44,330 nucleotides of DNA from an uncultured Acidobacteriota bacterium (GCA_902826795.1 CADEGD010000016.1:35384-79713), one strand, 5' to 3'. Positions 1 to 9,920 are shown, numbered from the stretch's first letter. Notes: generated by a model from the sequence alone, not told the origin. Numbers and translations: made by a program.

Positions 1-1
1 C

Positions 2-691
2 GCCGCATTTCGGACAAGCGAGGTCGTCGAGACTACATCTTCCTATCCTGTCCTCCCTCCCATCAACAATGCTTCAGGGCTCGTAAAGACCGTGGAGCCT
101 GAAGGTGTTTCGCGGGGTTCTATACGGCCCGTCGCTCAACTCCACGAAAGCTTCATTATTGCCGTGGACGACGAGGGGTTGCTGCTGATAGATCAACATG
201 TCGCACACGAGCGGATTTTGTTCGATAAGTTCCGCCGAAAGGAAACAGAACGTGCCCTTGAATCGCAGAATCTTCTTTTGCCCGAAACGGTGGATCTCAG
301 CCCCGCTCAGAGTCAGGCCTTCGAAATTGTGGAAGAAGAGTTATCCTCTATCGGCTTTGGATTGATGAGATTGTCTGGCCGAACGGTGGCGATAAAGTCG
401 ATACCGACGGATCTTCCCGCCGCAGAGGTTCACAACCTTTTCGCCGAGATTCTCGACAACATCGACCTTGAAAAGCGCGGAAGCGGAAAGGCTACCGTTC
501 GCGATGACATCGCGGCTTCCCTTGCCTGCAAAGCGGCGGTCAAGATCAATATGAAACTTACGCTCGAGAAAATGCATTGGCTGATCGATCGTCTTCTCAC
601 GACCTCTTCGCCGACCACCTGCCCTCACGGAAGGCCCGTAATTCTTAGGCTTTCGATGAAAGATATAGAGCGCGGATTTCATCGAACCTGA
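2..691 (+). CDS. mutL: DNA mismatch repair protein MutL, C-terminal part (5' end outside window)
   Basis: Dimerisation and endonuclease half of MutL, which acts with MutS in mismatch repair. The reading frame is open from base 2, so the GTP-type start codon at 92 (GTG) is not a true start; the ATPase half lies upstream of the window. The conserved DQHVAHERILFDKF block (metal-binding motif) is followed by ACKAAVK and CPHGRP near the C-terminus, the three motifs typical of MutL proteins with a latent endonuclease. The usual motif ends in Glu (DQHA-x2-E-x4-E), whereas here the last position is Asp. The stretch before the motif is Pro/Ser-rich, as expected for the linker between the two halves. 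The family call is firm; whether the endonuclease is active cannot be told from sequence. Confidence 0.93.
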   Translation, partial: AAFRTSEVVETTSSYPVLPPINNASGLVKTVEPEGVSRGSIRPVAQLHESFIIAVDDEGLLLIDQHVAHERILFDKFRRKETERALESQNLLLPETVDLSPAQSQAFEIVEEELSSIGFGLMRLSGRTVAIKSIPTDLPAAEVHNLFAEILDNIDLEKRGSGKATVRDDIAASLACKAAVKINMKLTLEKMHWLIDRLLTTSSPTTCPHGRPVILRLSMKDIERGFHRT

Positions 692-736
692 GACTAAAGT
701 TCGCAAAGCTTTTACCCAATCCACTCATTTCCAGTC

Positions 737-765
737 TTGACTATACTTTTCAACTAGTCTATAAC
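737..765 (+). promoter_or_regulatory. Sigma70-type promoter of the ROK regulator gene
   Basis: TTGACT (737-742), a 17-base spacer and TATAAC (760-765) make a near-consensus promoter about 100 bases before the GTG start at 869. GACTA (739-743) and TAGTC (755-759) form an inverted repeat inside the promoter, a possible operator for autoregulation. The operator reading is inference. Confidence 0.65.
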
Positions 766-868
766 CCTATTTGTCGGGGCTCCCAACTAAGCTCGTCCAT
801 CTAATGTCTTCTACTTGGACGAGAGTTTAGAATTCTTCCCACGGCGTTACAAGCGAGTTACTTATTTA

Positions 869-2071
869 GTGAAACGAATAAACCTGCACAAAGCGAAAGA
901 TCAGATCGCTCGGTTAAATACGATCCGCGATATTAACCGCCAGATCGTCCTGAACTACGTTCGCGATCAATCACCGATCTCTAGGGCTGAGATTGCCCGG
1001 CAAACCGATCTTCATCGCTCTACAGTTTCAGTGATAGTCGACCAATTGGTTGATGACGGCACTATTGAAGAGATCGGTGCGGGTGTTTCTACGGGCGGGC
1101 GAAAGCCGACGCTCTACCGCATCACCAGCGGAGAACCGGCGGCGATCGCCATTGATCTTACCCCGAGAACCACGACGATCGCTCTTGCCGATCTTGCGGG
1201 AAATATACTCGAAAAAGAGACATTCTCTACCTCGCCTGATCTCGAGTTCATGTCTTCGCAAATCCTTGATCGCGTTAAAAAGCTCACAGAATGTAATGGC
1301 AACGGCGGGCTTGAGATCGGCTTTAGCGTGCCGGGTTTGGTCGATCAGCGCACCGGGGAGATCTTCCACGTACCGTACTTCGATTGGCGAAATTGGGACA
1401 TCTGCTCACGCATCGAGTCGGAGACCGGCTCGAACATAACCGTAGAAAACGACGCGAACGCGACAGCGCTCGCGGAGCTTTGGTTTGGACATGAGAAGGT
1501 GCGGAAAACCGACACTTTCCTGATGATCCTGGTCAGTGAAGGTATCGGGACGGGAATCGTTTTTGACGGACAGGTATATCGCGGTGAGAAAGGTGCGGGC
1601 GGAGAGTTTGGCCACATGATCGCTGGAGATGATGCTCCTGTTGATTGTTCGTGTGGCAGCCGCGAATGCTGGGAAGCATATTCATCTGAAAAAGCACTGC
1701 TCGCACGCTATCGAGCTCTGCTCGCCGGAGATTCGATGAAGCAAGGAAGTGTGGAAGTAGCGGATATAATCGAGCTGGCCATCAACGGCGAGAAGCATGC
1801 GTCTGAAGCGCTGAAGTCGACAGTGCGTTATCTCGCGAATGGTATTTCGAACCTTATTGTCGGGCTTAGCCCGCAGGTAGTGGTTGTAAGCGGCCGCGTC
1901 ACGCGGGCCTGGGACCTGATCGAATCGGAAATGAACCGAGTGGCGGAGCGCAGCGTGCTTGCCGGACTTCCGCCCACTGTTCTTCTGCCGTCTTCACTTG
2001 GAGATTCGCCGACGCTTATCGGAGCTATCGGCCTCGTTCTGGCCCGAAAGTTCGGAGCGGCTGCGTTATGA
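869..2071 (+). CDS. ROK-family transcriptional regulator (NagC/XylR type)
   Basis: Predicted sugar-responsive DNA-binding regulator of 400 residues. An N-terminal winged helix (SPISRAEIARQTDLHRSTVS) precedes a ROK sugar-binding domain with ENDANATALAE and a zinc site made of His in EFGH and the cysteines of CSCGSREC. I chose GTG at 869, which gives the start MKRINLHKAK just before the wing-helix; a TTG at 815 would add 18 residues with no clear ribosome binding site. The gene lies directly before an outer-membrane receptor, a symporter and a PIG-L deacetylase, so it probably controls that locus. The ligand is unknown. An enzymatic glucokinase is unlikely because of the HTH domain. Confidence 0.88.
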   Translation: MKRINLHKAKDQIARLNTIRDINRQIVLNYVRDQSPISRAEIARQTDLHRSTVSVIVDQLVDDGTIEEIGAGVSTGGRKPTLYRITSGEPAAIAIDLTPRTTTIALADLAGNILEKETFSTSPDLEFMSSQILDRVKKLTECNGNGGLEIGFSVPGLVDQRTGEIFHVPYFDWRNWDICSRIESETGSNITVENDANATALAELWFGHEKVRKTDTFLMILVSEGIGTGIVFDGQVYRGEKGAGGEFGHMIAGDDAPVDCSCGSRECWEAYSSEKALLARYRALLAGDSMKQGSVEVADIIELAINGEKHASEALKSTVRYLANGISNLIVGLSPQVVVVSGRVTRAWDLIESEMNRVAERSVLAGLPPTVLLPSSLGDSPTLIGAIGLVLARKFGAAAL

Positions 2072-2134
2072 CAGGTCTACCGAGAAAGAATGCTGCTGCG
2101 AGTTACTTTCGTTCACGCAGCCGAGAAATGGCAG

Positions 2135-2168
2135 TTAACTTGACTTTATATTTTGCTTAAGCTAATAC
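2135..2168 (+). promoter_or_regulatory. Sigma70-type promoter with overlapping inverted repeat, receptor gene
   Basis: TTGACT (2140-2145), 17 bases, then TAATAC (2163-2168). An imperfect inverted repeat, TTAACTTGA (2135-2143) and TTAAGCTAA (2157-2165), covers both elements and is a plausible operator for the ROK protein encoded just upstream. The promoter is a direct reading; the operator is inference. Confidence 0.6.
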
Positions 2169-2272
2169 TTTGTTGTTAGTACCGACAAACGACCGATCTC
2201 CCTTTGGCTTGCAAAGCCACAGAACCAGCCGACCGGCGGTCTGAAATTCTAACTACGAACGGAGAACTCGAT

Positions 2273-5200
2273 ATGAAAATCAATTCGACGGTAAAGGAGA
2301 TTTTTGCGGGGCTTGCTGTCCTCTTGATCGCTCTCTCATTTGGTAACACCAATTTGCGTGCTCAGTCTCAGGCACTGAACGGACAAATAGAGGGCGTAGT
2401 CTCCGATTCGAACAACGCCACCGTATCAGGAGCGACAGTGACCGCCCGCAACGTCGGTACCGGTACCGAGCGAACGGCGACCACCGACTCAAGCGGAGTC
2501 TATCGTTTCCCGTTGCTTCCGCTGGGCACCTATCGAGTGACCGTCGAGGCCGCAAACTTTAAACGTCTTGTACGCGAAGGTATCACACTAGTTGCAGGAC
2601 AAACTGCAACTGTCGATATCGGCCTTGAAGTCGGCGGACTCGAAAACACCGTTACGATCACGTCCGACGCTCCCATCGCCGACGCCGCAAAGATCGACCT
2701 TGGCCGCGTACTTAACACGCGTGAGATCACCGACCTTCCTCTAGTCTCACGGAATCCATACAACTTCTCGTTGCTGCAGGCTAACGTAGTGGGCCGCCCG
2801 AACACCGAGTTCGGCGTACCGCGGGTGAGTGCAAACGGATATGCCAGACGGACAAATTTTCAGCTTGACGGTAATGTGAACACTCAGGCGAACAGCGGCG
2901 GCCTTCGTCTAGTCCCGATCTCCGAAACATTCATCAGCGAGGTTCAACTTGTCACGAATGGATTCTCCGCGGAATTTGGTCAGACGCCCGGCCTTGTGAT
3001 GAACAACATTACTCCGTCGGGCACAAATGGATTTCATGGATCAGGCGGCTACCGTTTTCGTCGAACCGCAATGTCATCGCGAGCCTTCAACGCTCTACCA
3101 ACTGCGATAAAGCCTCCGACTACCGTTGACGATATTACAGCTGCGGTAGGAGGACCGATCATCAAGGATCGCTGGCATTTTTATGGGGGATACGAGTGGG
3201 TTCAGCGCGATTTTTCGGGCCGTCCTCAACAGCTAGTCGACATTACGCCAGCAAATAAAGCGCGCCTGATCGCCGAAGGTGGTGTATCACCCGATATCTT
3301 TGTGGACTCGATCCCGGCGTCACAAAAAGTAAATTTCTTTATTTTTCGCACTGACGCCCAGTTGACAAAAGATCATCGCCTCACGGGTCGATTTATCCGA
3401 TTCACGAATTTTTCGCCGAACAACGTGGGTGGAGGGTTCAACACCTTAGAGCGCACCGTCGACCTAGACGATAAGTCGAATTCCCTGGCAATACAACTTG
3501 CTTCAATACTGACGCCAAACATTTTTAATGAGTTCCGATATCAGCGCGCTCATCGCAATTCGATATTTCTACCTACTCAGTACACGCCGGACCGCCCGTT
3601 TTCTGTCACTATCACAAATGTGGCTTCGTTCGGAGCGGCAGCTAATATCAATGCGATTTCGCCCATCGAAACGATGAACCAGATCCAAAACAACCTGACT
3701 TGGACGAGGGGTGATCATACGATCAAGTTTGGCGGTGGTGTCAACATGGTCTACGATTTCCGCCGCTCGAACGTGAACGCTACGTATACGTTCCCCGATC
3801 TTCAGACGTATCTAAATGCGGTCGCTCCGGGAGCGACCGTTGATCAGCGTACCCGATACACAAGCTACGCTGAAACGATTGGTGATCCCGAGTTTGAATA
3901 CAACACAGAGTTCTATAATTTTTTCGTGCAGGACGACTGGAAAGCGACTAGAAAGTTAAAGCTCAACTACGGCCTTCGTTATGACCTATACAACATTCCG
4001 GACGGAATCGCAGACGCTCCGCTCCCGCAATCGAAGAAGTTTAAAGTCGATAAGAATAACTTCGCACCACGGCTCGGTGCCGTGTACGCTTTGAGAGGAG
4101 GAAATCTTCCAACTGTTGTTCGAGGAAGTTTCGGCATTTATTACGACACAGTCTATCTCTCGCAATATGAAGGTGCTCTTCAGGAAAACGGTGTCGGCCG
4201 CTACGCTAACCGGACATTTACCGGTCGAGGAGTTAATGGCACCGTAACTCCCACCGCCGGTTATCCCACGTTTCCCAATACGCTCGGAGCGCTCCCTCCA
4301 GGAACGGTTTTGCCGCCGCCGAGTATCGAGGTGATTTCGCCCGACTTCAATAACATGTACGCGATGCATTTCCAGACTCAGTTGGAACAAGCATTGACCA
4401 AGGACTACTCATTCACGATCGGCTACATACATTCCGAAGGACGGCAACTTGCCGTATATAAGCAGACAAACTGTACGCAGACGGCCGCCACACTTGCAGA
4501 TGGGCGACCGAAGTTCAACTGCGGGGTTGGATTCCGCCTGAATCCCAATTTCCAGAACATCATTGAAGTCGGATCGGGTGGTAATTCGAACTACGACGCG
4601 CTCACTATGCAGGTTAGCAAGCGCTTTTCGCAAGGGTATCAATTCAGTTTCAACTATACGCTTTCAAAGGTTCGCGACAACGCTCCGGAGCGTAACCTCC
4701 AAGGGGTCGGAGCGGCAAGTCAGACTGATCCAACAAATCGTGATTTTGATTTGGGCTACGGTGTTGCGGATCAACGTCACACGATCTCATCGAGCTTTGT
4801 CGCCCGACCGAAGTTCGATATTGGAAACAGGGTCTTGGACTATATCATCAATCAAAATCAATTTGGATTTACAGCTTTCGCGGGCAGTGGCGAAACATTC
4901 CCGATTACGACTAACGTTGATCTAAATGGCGATGGCATTGGAAATGATATTCCGGTTGGTCTCGAAAGAAATGCCGGCCGGGCACCTGGCTTCTTCAACG
5001 TGGATTTCCGATACTCGCGGGTGATCCCGTTTGGAGAGCGTTTCCGTCTAGAGGTGTTCGCTGAGGCTACAAATATCTTCAACATCAACAGTACTTTGAC
5101 GTATTCGGGCACAACGATAGTCAACACACCGGCCCAGGGTGGGAATCCTGCGATTCCTAGATTTGTCCAATCAACTGGCGAGCTTTTGATTAATGTCAAT

Positions 5201-5281
5201 GACCTTTACAACAACGGCTATTTTGTTCGGAGCGCCCAAGAGAGCCGTCAAGGGCAGATCGGGTTCAAGTTCATTTTCTAA
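2273..5281 (+). CDS. Oar-like TonB-dependent receptor with carboxypeptidase regulatory-like domain
   Basis: Outer-membrane protein of 1002 residues. A signal peptide (MKINSTVKEIFAGLAVLLIA onward, ending near RAQS) is followed by a carboxypeptidase-regulatory-like domain (about residues 30-115, GQIEGVVSDSNNATVSGATV), a plug region (about 120-230) and a large beta-barrel ending in Phe, as barrel proteins do. The barrel contains the Oar-type stretch SNYDALTMQVSKRFSQGYQF. GGAGA at 2261-2265 supports ATG 2273; a TTG at 2204 would put 23 polar residues before the signal peptide and is rejected. Oar-type proteins are expanded in Acidobacteriota and are thought to import glycans or peptides. The downstream symporter and deacetylase suggest an amino-sugar substrate, but that is inference. 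Confidence 0.9.
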   Translation: MKINSTVKEIFAGLAVLLIALSFGNTNLRAQSQALNGQIEGVVSDSNNATVSGATVTARNVGTGTERTATTDSSGVYRFPLLPLGTYRVTVEAANFKRLVREGITLVAGQTATVDIGLEVGGLENTVTITSDAPIADAAKIDLGRVLNTREITDLPLVSRNPYNFSLLQANVVGRPNTEFGVPRVSANGYARRTNFQLDGNVNTQANSGGLRLVPISETFISEVQLVTNGFSAEFGQTPGLVMNNITPSGTNGFHGSGGYRFRRTAMSSRAFNALPTAIKPPTTVDDITAAVGGPIIKDRWHFYGGYEWVQRDFSGRPQQLVDITPANKARLIAEGGVSPDIFVDSIPASQKVNFFIFRTDAQLTKDHRLTGRFIRFTNFSPNNVGGGFNTLERTVDLDDKSNSLAIQLASILTPNIFNEFRYQRAHRNSIFLPTQYTPDRPFSVTITNVASFGAAANINAISPIETMNQIQNNLTWTRGDHTIKFGGGVNMVYDFRRSNVNATYTFPDLQTYLNAVAPGATVDQRTRYTSYAETIGDPEFEYNTEFYNFFVQDDWKATRKLKLNYGLRYDLYNIPDGIADAPLPQSKKFKVDKNNFAPRLGAVYALRGGNLPTVVRGSFGIYYDTVYLSQYEGALQENGVGRYANRTFTGRGVNGTVTPTAGYPTFPNTLGALPPGTVLPPPSIEVISPDFNNMYAMHFQTQLEQALTKDYSFTIGYIHSEGRQLAVYKQTNCTQTAATLADGRPKFNCGVGFRLNPNFQNIIEVGSGGNSNYDALTMQVSKRFSQGYQFSFNYTLSKVRDNAPERNLQGVGAASQTDPTNRDFDLGYGVADQRHTISSSFVARPKFDIGNRVLDYIINQNQFGFTAFAGSGETFPITTNVDLNGDGIGNDIPVGLERNAGRAPGFFNVDFRYSRVIPFGERFRLEVFAEATNIFNINSTLTYSGTTIVNTPAQGGNPAIPRFVQSTGELLINVNDLYNNGYFVRSAQESRQGQIGFKFIF

Positions 5282-5364
5282 GACGAGCGAGGGGACGTGC
5301 GCCGGGCGTCTGAATGGGGTGGGTGTCCGGCAAGCTTGATACAATCGAACTCTCTCCTAAATTA

Positions 5365-5508
5365 ATGGGATCGCACGAGGAAAAAAAAGCAGACCCTTCG
5401 GAAGAGCTTCCGGACGAATGGTGGCATAAGGTTTATGCCGCAGTGGTTTTGACGACGATCGTCGTGATCACGCTACTGTGGTCGTTCTCCCGATACTTCT
5501 CAGGTTAA
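5365..5508 (+). CDS. Small single-span membrane protein upstream of SSS symporter
   Basis: A 47-residue protein with an acidic, charged N-terminus (EEKKADPSEELPDEWW), one hydrophobic helix (VYAAVVLTTIVVITLLWSF) and a short tail. It ends 12 bases before the symporter start, so the two are almost certainly co-transcribed. The arrangement recalls the small subunits encoded before some SSS transporters (DUF485- or DUF4212-type pairs), although this protein has one span, not two, and I cannot place it in a family. ATG 5365 is preferred; an upstream ATG at 5314 would add 17 residues. No strong ribosome binding site is visible. Confidence 0.6.
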   Translation: MGSHEEKKADPSEELPDEWWHKVYAAVVLTTIVVITLLWSFSRYFSG

Positions 5509-5520
5509 GACCGAAACACG

Positions 5521-7194
5521 ATGAGATTTCTCGATTGGGCGGTCGTTGTTGCTTACCTTGTATACGTCATTTGGGACGGAATAAGGATGACAAAGCACAG
5601 CGGCAGTGCCGAGGGCTACTTTCTGGCGAACAGGAGCCTGCCGTGGTGGGCGGTCGGGCTTTCTGTAATGGCGACTCAGATGTCGGCCATCACGCTGGTG
5701 GGAGCGACCGGCCAGGCCTACACCGACGGGATGCGTTTCGTGCAGTTTTACTACGGGCTGCCGATAGCGATGGTTATCTTGTGCATTACGCTCGTTCCGT
5801 TCTTTTACCGTGCGAACGTCTTCACGGCTTACGAATATCTCGAGAAACGTTTCGACGCAAAAACTCGAACCCTTACCAGCTTTTTCTTTCTCATCTCACG
5901 CGGACTCGGAGTCGGCGTGGTCATTGCGGCTCCGTCGGTGATCCTATCGATCGTTCTGGGTTGGAGCGAAATTGCGACGATATTTGCGATGGGGATATCG
6001 ACCACGATCTACACGATGATAGGCGGCGTTCAGGCGGTTACGTGGACCGATGTCAAACAGATGGTCGTCATCTTTTTTGGCCTTTCGGTCGTGATGTTCG
6101 TGATCATCTCTCAGTTCCCGACAGGCGTTTCCGTTAGTGACGGCCTTCATCTGGCAGGGTCGCTCGGCAAGCTTGAAACTTTGGATTTCAGCTTCGACCT
6201 GACCGAAAAGTACACGATCTGGTCAGGCGTATTCGCCGCATTGTTTCTGTTCCTTTCTTATTTCGGTTGCGATCAAAGCCAGGTACAGCGATTCTTGACG
6301 GCGCGCTCGGTTAGCGAGGGCCGCACGTCGCTGCTAATGAGCGCATTTCTGAAGATACCGATGCAGTTTTTCATTCTGCTGATCGGCATCATGGTCTTCG
6401 TTTTCTACCAGTTCGTAACGCCGCCGATGGTCTTCAATCCGATCGAGTCGGCGAAGGCTGAAAACACGGCACAGTATCAGTCGCTCCAAACCACCTTCAA
6501 TGCGGCTCACGAAACTCGCGAGCAAGCCGCCGTTGCGTTCATCGCAGATAAATCCGAGCCGAATCGAGCGGCCTACGTCGCCGCCGATTCTGCTTTTAAC
6601 GAAGCACGGAAGAGTGCGGTTAATTACGTTAAAGCGACCAGCAACCCCAGCTTTAACGACGTCAACTACGTTTTTCCGTCATTCGTTACTACATATATGC
6701 CGATGGGCGTGATCGGCCTGATCATCGCTGCGATATTCGCCGCCGCAATGTCGTCCGTTTCAGCTGAGCTGAATGCCCTCGCGACCGCGACGACGATCGA
6801 TTTTTACCGACGGCATTTTAATCCCAACGGTACGGATCGTGAGTTCGTACGCTTCGGCAGGATAGCGACATTCTTCTGGGGAATCTTCGCCTGTATCGTC
6901 GCGATCTACGCGACGAATCTCGGCTCGCTGATCGAGGTCGTGAATACGTTCGGTTCGTTCTTTTACGGATCACTGCTCGGTGTGTTCGTACTCGCGATCG
7001 GCGTAAAGCGGGCGAGATCCCGCGGAGCTTTCTTTGGACTTTTGTTCGGCATGGCATCTGTCTGGATCGCCAGCCGATATACCGATATCGAGTTTCTTTG
7101 GTTCAACGTGGTCGGATGTGTCGTGACGGTCGTCGCCGGCTACCTCATCAGCCTGACCGTTCGAGACACAGAACAATTGAGGGAAGTAGAATAA
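5521..7194 (+). CDS. Sodium:solute symporter (SSS/SLC5 family)
   Basis: Inner-membrane Na+-coupled importer of 557 residues. Family hallmarks are the N-terminal [20 protein letters not shown] segment, the [13 protein letters not shown] stretch (about 170-182) and the late helix [22 protein letters not shown]. About a dozen hydrophobic segments can be counted. A hydrophilic Ala-rich insert of roughly 65 residues (about 310-380) lies between two helices, longer than in typical SSS proteins such as PutP but seen in Bacteroidota/Acidobacteriota members. Its TAA stop overlaps the ATG of the PIG-L gene by one base, pointing to translational coupling. The substrate cannot be read from sequence; an amino sugar or its product is inferred from the neighbours. 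Confidence 0.92.
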   Translation: MRFLDWAVVVAYLVYVIWDGIRMTKHSGSAEGYFLANRSLPWWAVGLSVMATQMSAITLVGATGQAYTDGMRFVQFYYGLPIAMVILCITLVPFFYRANVFTAYEYLEKRFDAKTRTLTSFFFLISRGLGVGVVIAAPSVILSIVLGWSEIATIFAMGISTTIYTMIGGVQAVTWTDVKQMVVIFFGLSVVMFVIISQFPTGVSVSDGLHLAGSLGKLETLDFSFDLTEKYTIWSGVFAALFLFLSYFGCDQSQVQRFLTARSVSEGRTSLLMSAFLKIPMQFFILLIGIMVFVFYQFVTPPMVFNPIESAKAENTAQYQSLQTTFNAAHETREQAAVAFIADKSEPNRAAYVAADSAFNEARKSAVNYVKATSNPSFNDVNYVFPSFVTTYMPMGVIGLIIAAIFAAAMSSVSAELNALATATTIDFYRRHFNPNGTDREFVRFGRIATFFWGIFACIVAIYATNLGSLIEVVNTFGSFFYGSLLGVFVLAIGVKRARSRGAFFGLLFGMASVWIASRYTDIEFLWFNVVGCVVTVVAGYLISLTVRDTEQLREVE

Positions 7195-9860
7195 TGGCCT
7201 ACAAATACATCAGATCGATCTCAGTTTTTACTTTGCTTGCCGCGATGCTTGCCCCCGGATTTGTAGTTCGTGGGCAGGTCAGAGCGATTTACGATAACGG
7301 AACAGCCGGGCTCGGGCTTCGGCTCAAGCGACTGCAAACGACCGCCAGCATGATGCACACGGCGGCGCATCCCGATGACGAAGACTCAGGTTTGATCGCT
7401 CGAACAGCGCGCGGCGACAGCGCTCGCGTGTCGTATCTTTCACTTACACGTGGCGAAGGCGGCCAGAACGTCATCGGCCCCGAACTGTTCGAATCTCTCG
7501 GCATCATCCGCTCCGAAGAACTGCTGCAAGCCCGTCGACTGGATGGCGGTCAGCAGTTCTTCACACGGTTCATGGAATATGGATTTTCCAAGCGTCGCGA
7601 AGAAGCCGCTCGAATCTGGGATGACAAACAAGTTCTCGGCGACATGGTCCGGGCGATTCGGCTGTTTCGTCCGCTCGTGATCACCTCGCGATTTTCCGGA
7701 ACTCCGGCTGATGGCCACGGACAGCATCAACTCGCAGGCTACCTGACTCCGATCGCTTACAAGGCCGCAGCCGATCCGAATCAGTATCCCGAGCATTTTG
7801 CGGAAGGCCTTCGTCCGTGGCAGGCCAAGAAACTTTATGTCGGCCAGGGCTTTGCCCCAAATGCCGCAAACCCACCGAGTGTGGTCGTACCAACCGGCGA
7901 ATACGATCCGCTGATCGGCCGATCATATTTCGAGATCGCGATGGAAGGGCGGAGCCAGCACAAATCTCAAGAGATGGGATCGTTGGAGCTCCGCGGAAAG
8001 CAGCAGTCGGGGTTGAGACTTCTTGACGGCGTTAAGGTCGAGAACGAGAAGGGCATCTTCGACGGTATCGACACGTCGATCACCGGGATCGCAAAACTGG
8101 CGGGCATTACGGACGGCTCGCTCGACACTGATCTTCGAGCGATCCAAGCGGCCGCCGCAAAGTCTCTAGATGAGTTCGACGCTTTCAATCCAAGTAAGTC
8201 GATCGCCCCACTTGCTGCCGGACTTCAGGCAGTGAAAGGCGCGCGAGCAAAACTCGCAAGCAAGTCCGACGACGCATCCAAAGAGGCGGATTTTTTCCTG
8301 AAGTTCAAGGAGAAGGAATTCAGTGACGCGCTTCTTGCTGCCGCGGGCGTGATCGTTGACGCGTTGGCGGACACTGAAACGATAGTCGCCGGCGATTCGT
8401 CAAATGTCGCTGTTCGCGTGTTTGCACCCGAAGTGTCGGGCGTTACAGTGGCTGGTGCGTCGATCAAGACGGCTGAGGGTTGGACCGCAGCGTCGCAGGC
8501 CGAACCGGCTCAAGCTCCCGCGACCGGATTCCGGCCTCGCAACGAAGTGTCGCTCGGAGCCAACTTCTTCAAACTTACGGCTCCCGCAAACGCCAAGCCG
8601 ACTCAGCCTTACTGGCTCGAAGATGATCGCACCAATTTCACATTTGATTGGAGCAAGGCCGGCATGGACAAAAACATGCCGTTCCAAAAACCACTCGCTA
8701 CGGCAGAGGTGAAACTGAATATTGGCGGAGCCGAGGTGACCACGTGGAAGACCGTGGAATATCGATTCGCCGATGACATCCGCGGTGAGCTGCGGCGTGA
8801 TTTGAATGTTGTCCCGGCGGTGACGATCACTCTGGACTCCAACCTGATCATCGCTCCCGTTTCGACTGCCGCTAACAAGAAACGCGTCGTTGCATCCGTC
8901 ACCAACAACGCTCCGCGAGAAACGAAAGGTTCCGTCAGCCTGAATCTTCCGACAGGCTGGACCGTTTCGCCTTCATCAAGCGAGTTTGCGTTGAAAGCTA
9001 AAGGAGAAAAGACTGCTGTCGTCTTTGACGTAACAATTCCGGCGAACACGAAAGCCGATTCTTACAATATCCCTGCTGTTGCTCAGGTCGGTGGAGCAAG
9101 CTACGCGTTGACGATGCACGAGGTCGCGTATCCGCACATGCAAACGCATCGCCGATACTCACCGGCTGCTGTCGCGGCTAAGGTGATCGATGTCAAAGTC
9201 GCACCGGTCCGAGTGGGATACGTGATGGGTACTGGTGACCGAGTGCCCGAGGCGATCACGCTGCTCGGCCTTCCGGTGACGATGCTTGACGAACGCGACC
9301 TCTCGACCGGTGACCTATCGAGATTCGATACGATCGTGATCGGAATCCGTGCGTCTCAAGTTCGTCCTGACTATGTTTCGAATAATGGCCGCCTTCTCGA
9401 ATTCGTTCGCAACGGCGGCACGATGATCGTTCAGTATCAGCAGCAGGAATTCATTCGCGAGAATCTTGCACCATTTCCGGTAAAGATGGAGTCGGTCATA
9501 AACGGTCAGCAACGAGTTTCAAACGTCCGAGTGGTGGATGAGAATGCACCTGTGACGATCCTTGTTCCAAATCACGTGACTATGAACACTCCGAATCGCA
9601 TCGGGGCTACTGATTGGGACAACTGGGTGCAGGAACGGAATCTCTACAGCCTCACGGGGCTCGACCCGCAATACACCGCGCTTCTCTCGTGCGCGGACGA
9701 GGGCGAGCAGCCTGTGACGGGCGGCCTCGTTTACCTGAAGCTCGGAAAGGGCCATTGGGTATATAACTCTTATTCGTTCTTCCGACAACTTCCGGATGGT
9801 AATCCCGGCGCATTTCGCTTATTCGCAAACCTGCTCAGCTTGCCTCAGAGCGATCTTTAG
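7194..9860 (+). CDS. Secreted PIG-L family deacetylase with C-terminal glutamine-amidotransferase-like domain
   Basis: A predicted exported zinc-dependent N-deacetylase of 888 residues. A signal peptide (about 1-28) leads into the LmbE/PIG-L domain, with the zinc motif AHPDDE at residues 58-63, SLTRGEGGQN, and a later His in DGHGQHQLAGY. A long beta-rich middle follows, then a domain near 670-800 resembling a class I glutamine amidotransferase fold (VRVGYVMGTGDRVPEAITLL), without an obvious catalytic Cys. ATG 7194 overlaps the symporter stop as TAATG, which fixes the start. PIG-L enzymes remove acetyl groups from GlcNAc-type substrates. Together with the receptor and symporter this suggests periplasmic deacetylation before uptake; that is inference. 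Confidence 0.88.
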   Translation: MAYKYIRSISVFTLLAAMLAPGFVVRGQVRAIYDNGTAGLGLRLKRLQTTASMMHTAAHPDDEDSGLIARTARGDSARVSYLSLTRGEGGQNVIGPELFESLGIIRSEELLQARRLDGGQQFFTRFMEYGFSKRREEAARIWDDKQVLGDMVRAIRLFRPLVITSRFSGTPADGHGQHQLAGYLTPIAYKAAADPNQYPEHFAEGLRPWQAKKLYVGQGFAPNAANPPSVVVPTGEYDPLIGRSYFEIAMEGRSQHKSQEMGSLELRGKQQSGLRLLDGVKVENEKGIFDGIDTSITGIAKLAGITDGSLDTDLRAIQAAAAKSLDEFDAFNPSKSIAPLAAGLQAVKGARAKLASKSDDASKEADFFLKFKEKEFSDALLAAAGVIVDALADTETIVAGDSSNVAVRVFAPEVSGVTVAGASIKTAEGWTAASQAEPAQAPATGFRPRNEVSLGANFFKLTAPANAKPTQPYWLEDDRTNFTFDWSKAGMDKNMPFQKPLATAEVKLNIGGAEVTTWKTVEYRFADDIRGELRRDLNVVPAVTITLDSNLIIAPVSTAANKKRVVASVTNNAPRETKGSVSLNLPTGWTVSPSSSEFALKAKGEKTAVVFDVTIPANTKADSYNIPAVAQVGGASYALTMHEVAYPHMQTHRRYSPAAVAAKVIDVKVAPVRVGYVMGTGDRVPEAITLLGLPVTMLDERDLSTGDLSRFDTIVIGIRASQVRPDYVSNNGRLLEFVRNGGTMIVQYQQQEFIRENLAPFPVKMESVINGQQRVSNVRVVDENAPVTILVPNHVTMNTPNRIGATDWDNWVQERNLYSLTGLDPQYTALLSCADEGEQPVTGGLVYLKLGKGHWVYNSYSFFRQLPDGNPGAFRLFANLLSLPQSDL

Positions 9861-9870
9861 TATGGCCGAG

Positions 9871-9906
9871 ATGTCCGGAGCGTTAATCGACGCTCCGGAT
9901 ATTTTT
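9871..9906 (+). terminator. Rho-independent terminator after the PIG-L gene
   Basis: TCCGGAGCG (9874-9882) pairs with CGCTCCGGA (9891-9899) around an 8-base loop, followed by five T at 9902-9906. It separates the transport/deacetylase operon from the ArgH-family gene, so the lyase is probably not part of that operon. Confidence 0.8.
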
Positions 9907-9920
9907 ACACTCAGCGTTCT

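Noticed and set aside
5478..6137. 219-codon open frame on the + strand over the symporter gene
   Set aside because: It overlaps the symporter in another frame, has Arg/His/Cys-rich composition and no motif; a shadow of the real gene.
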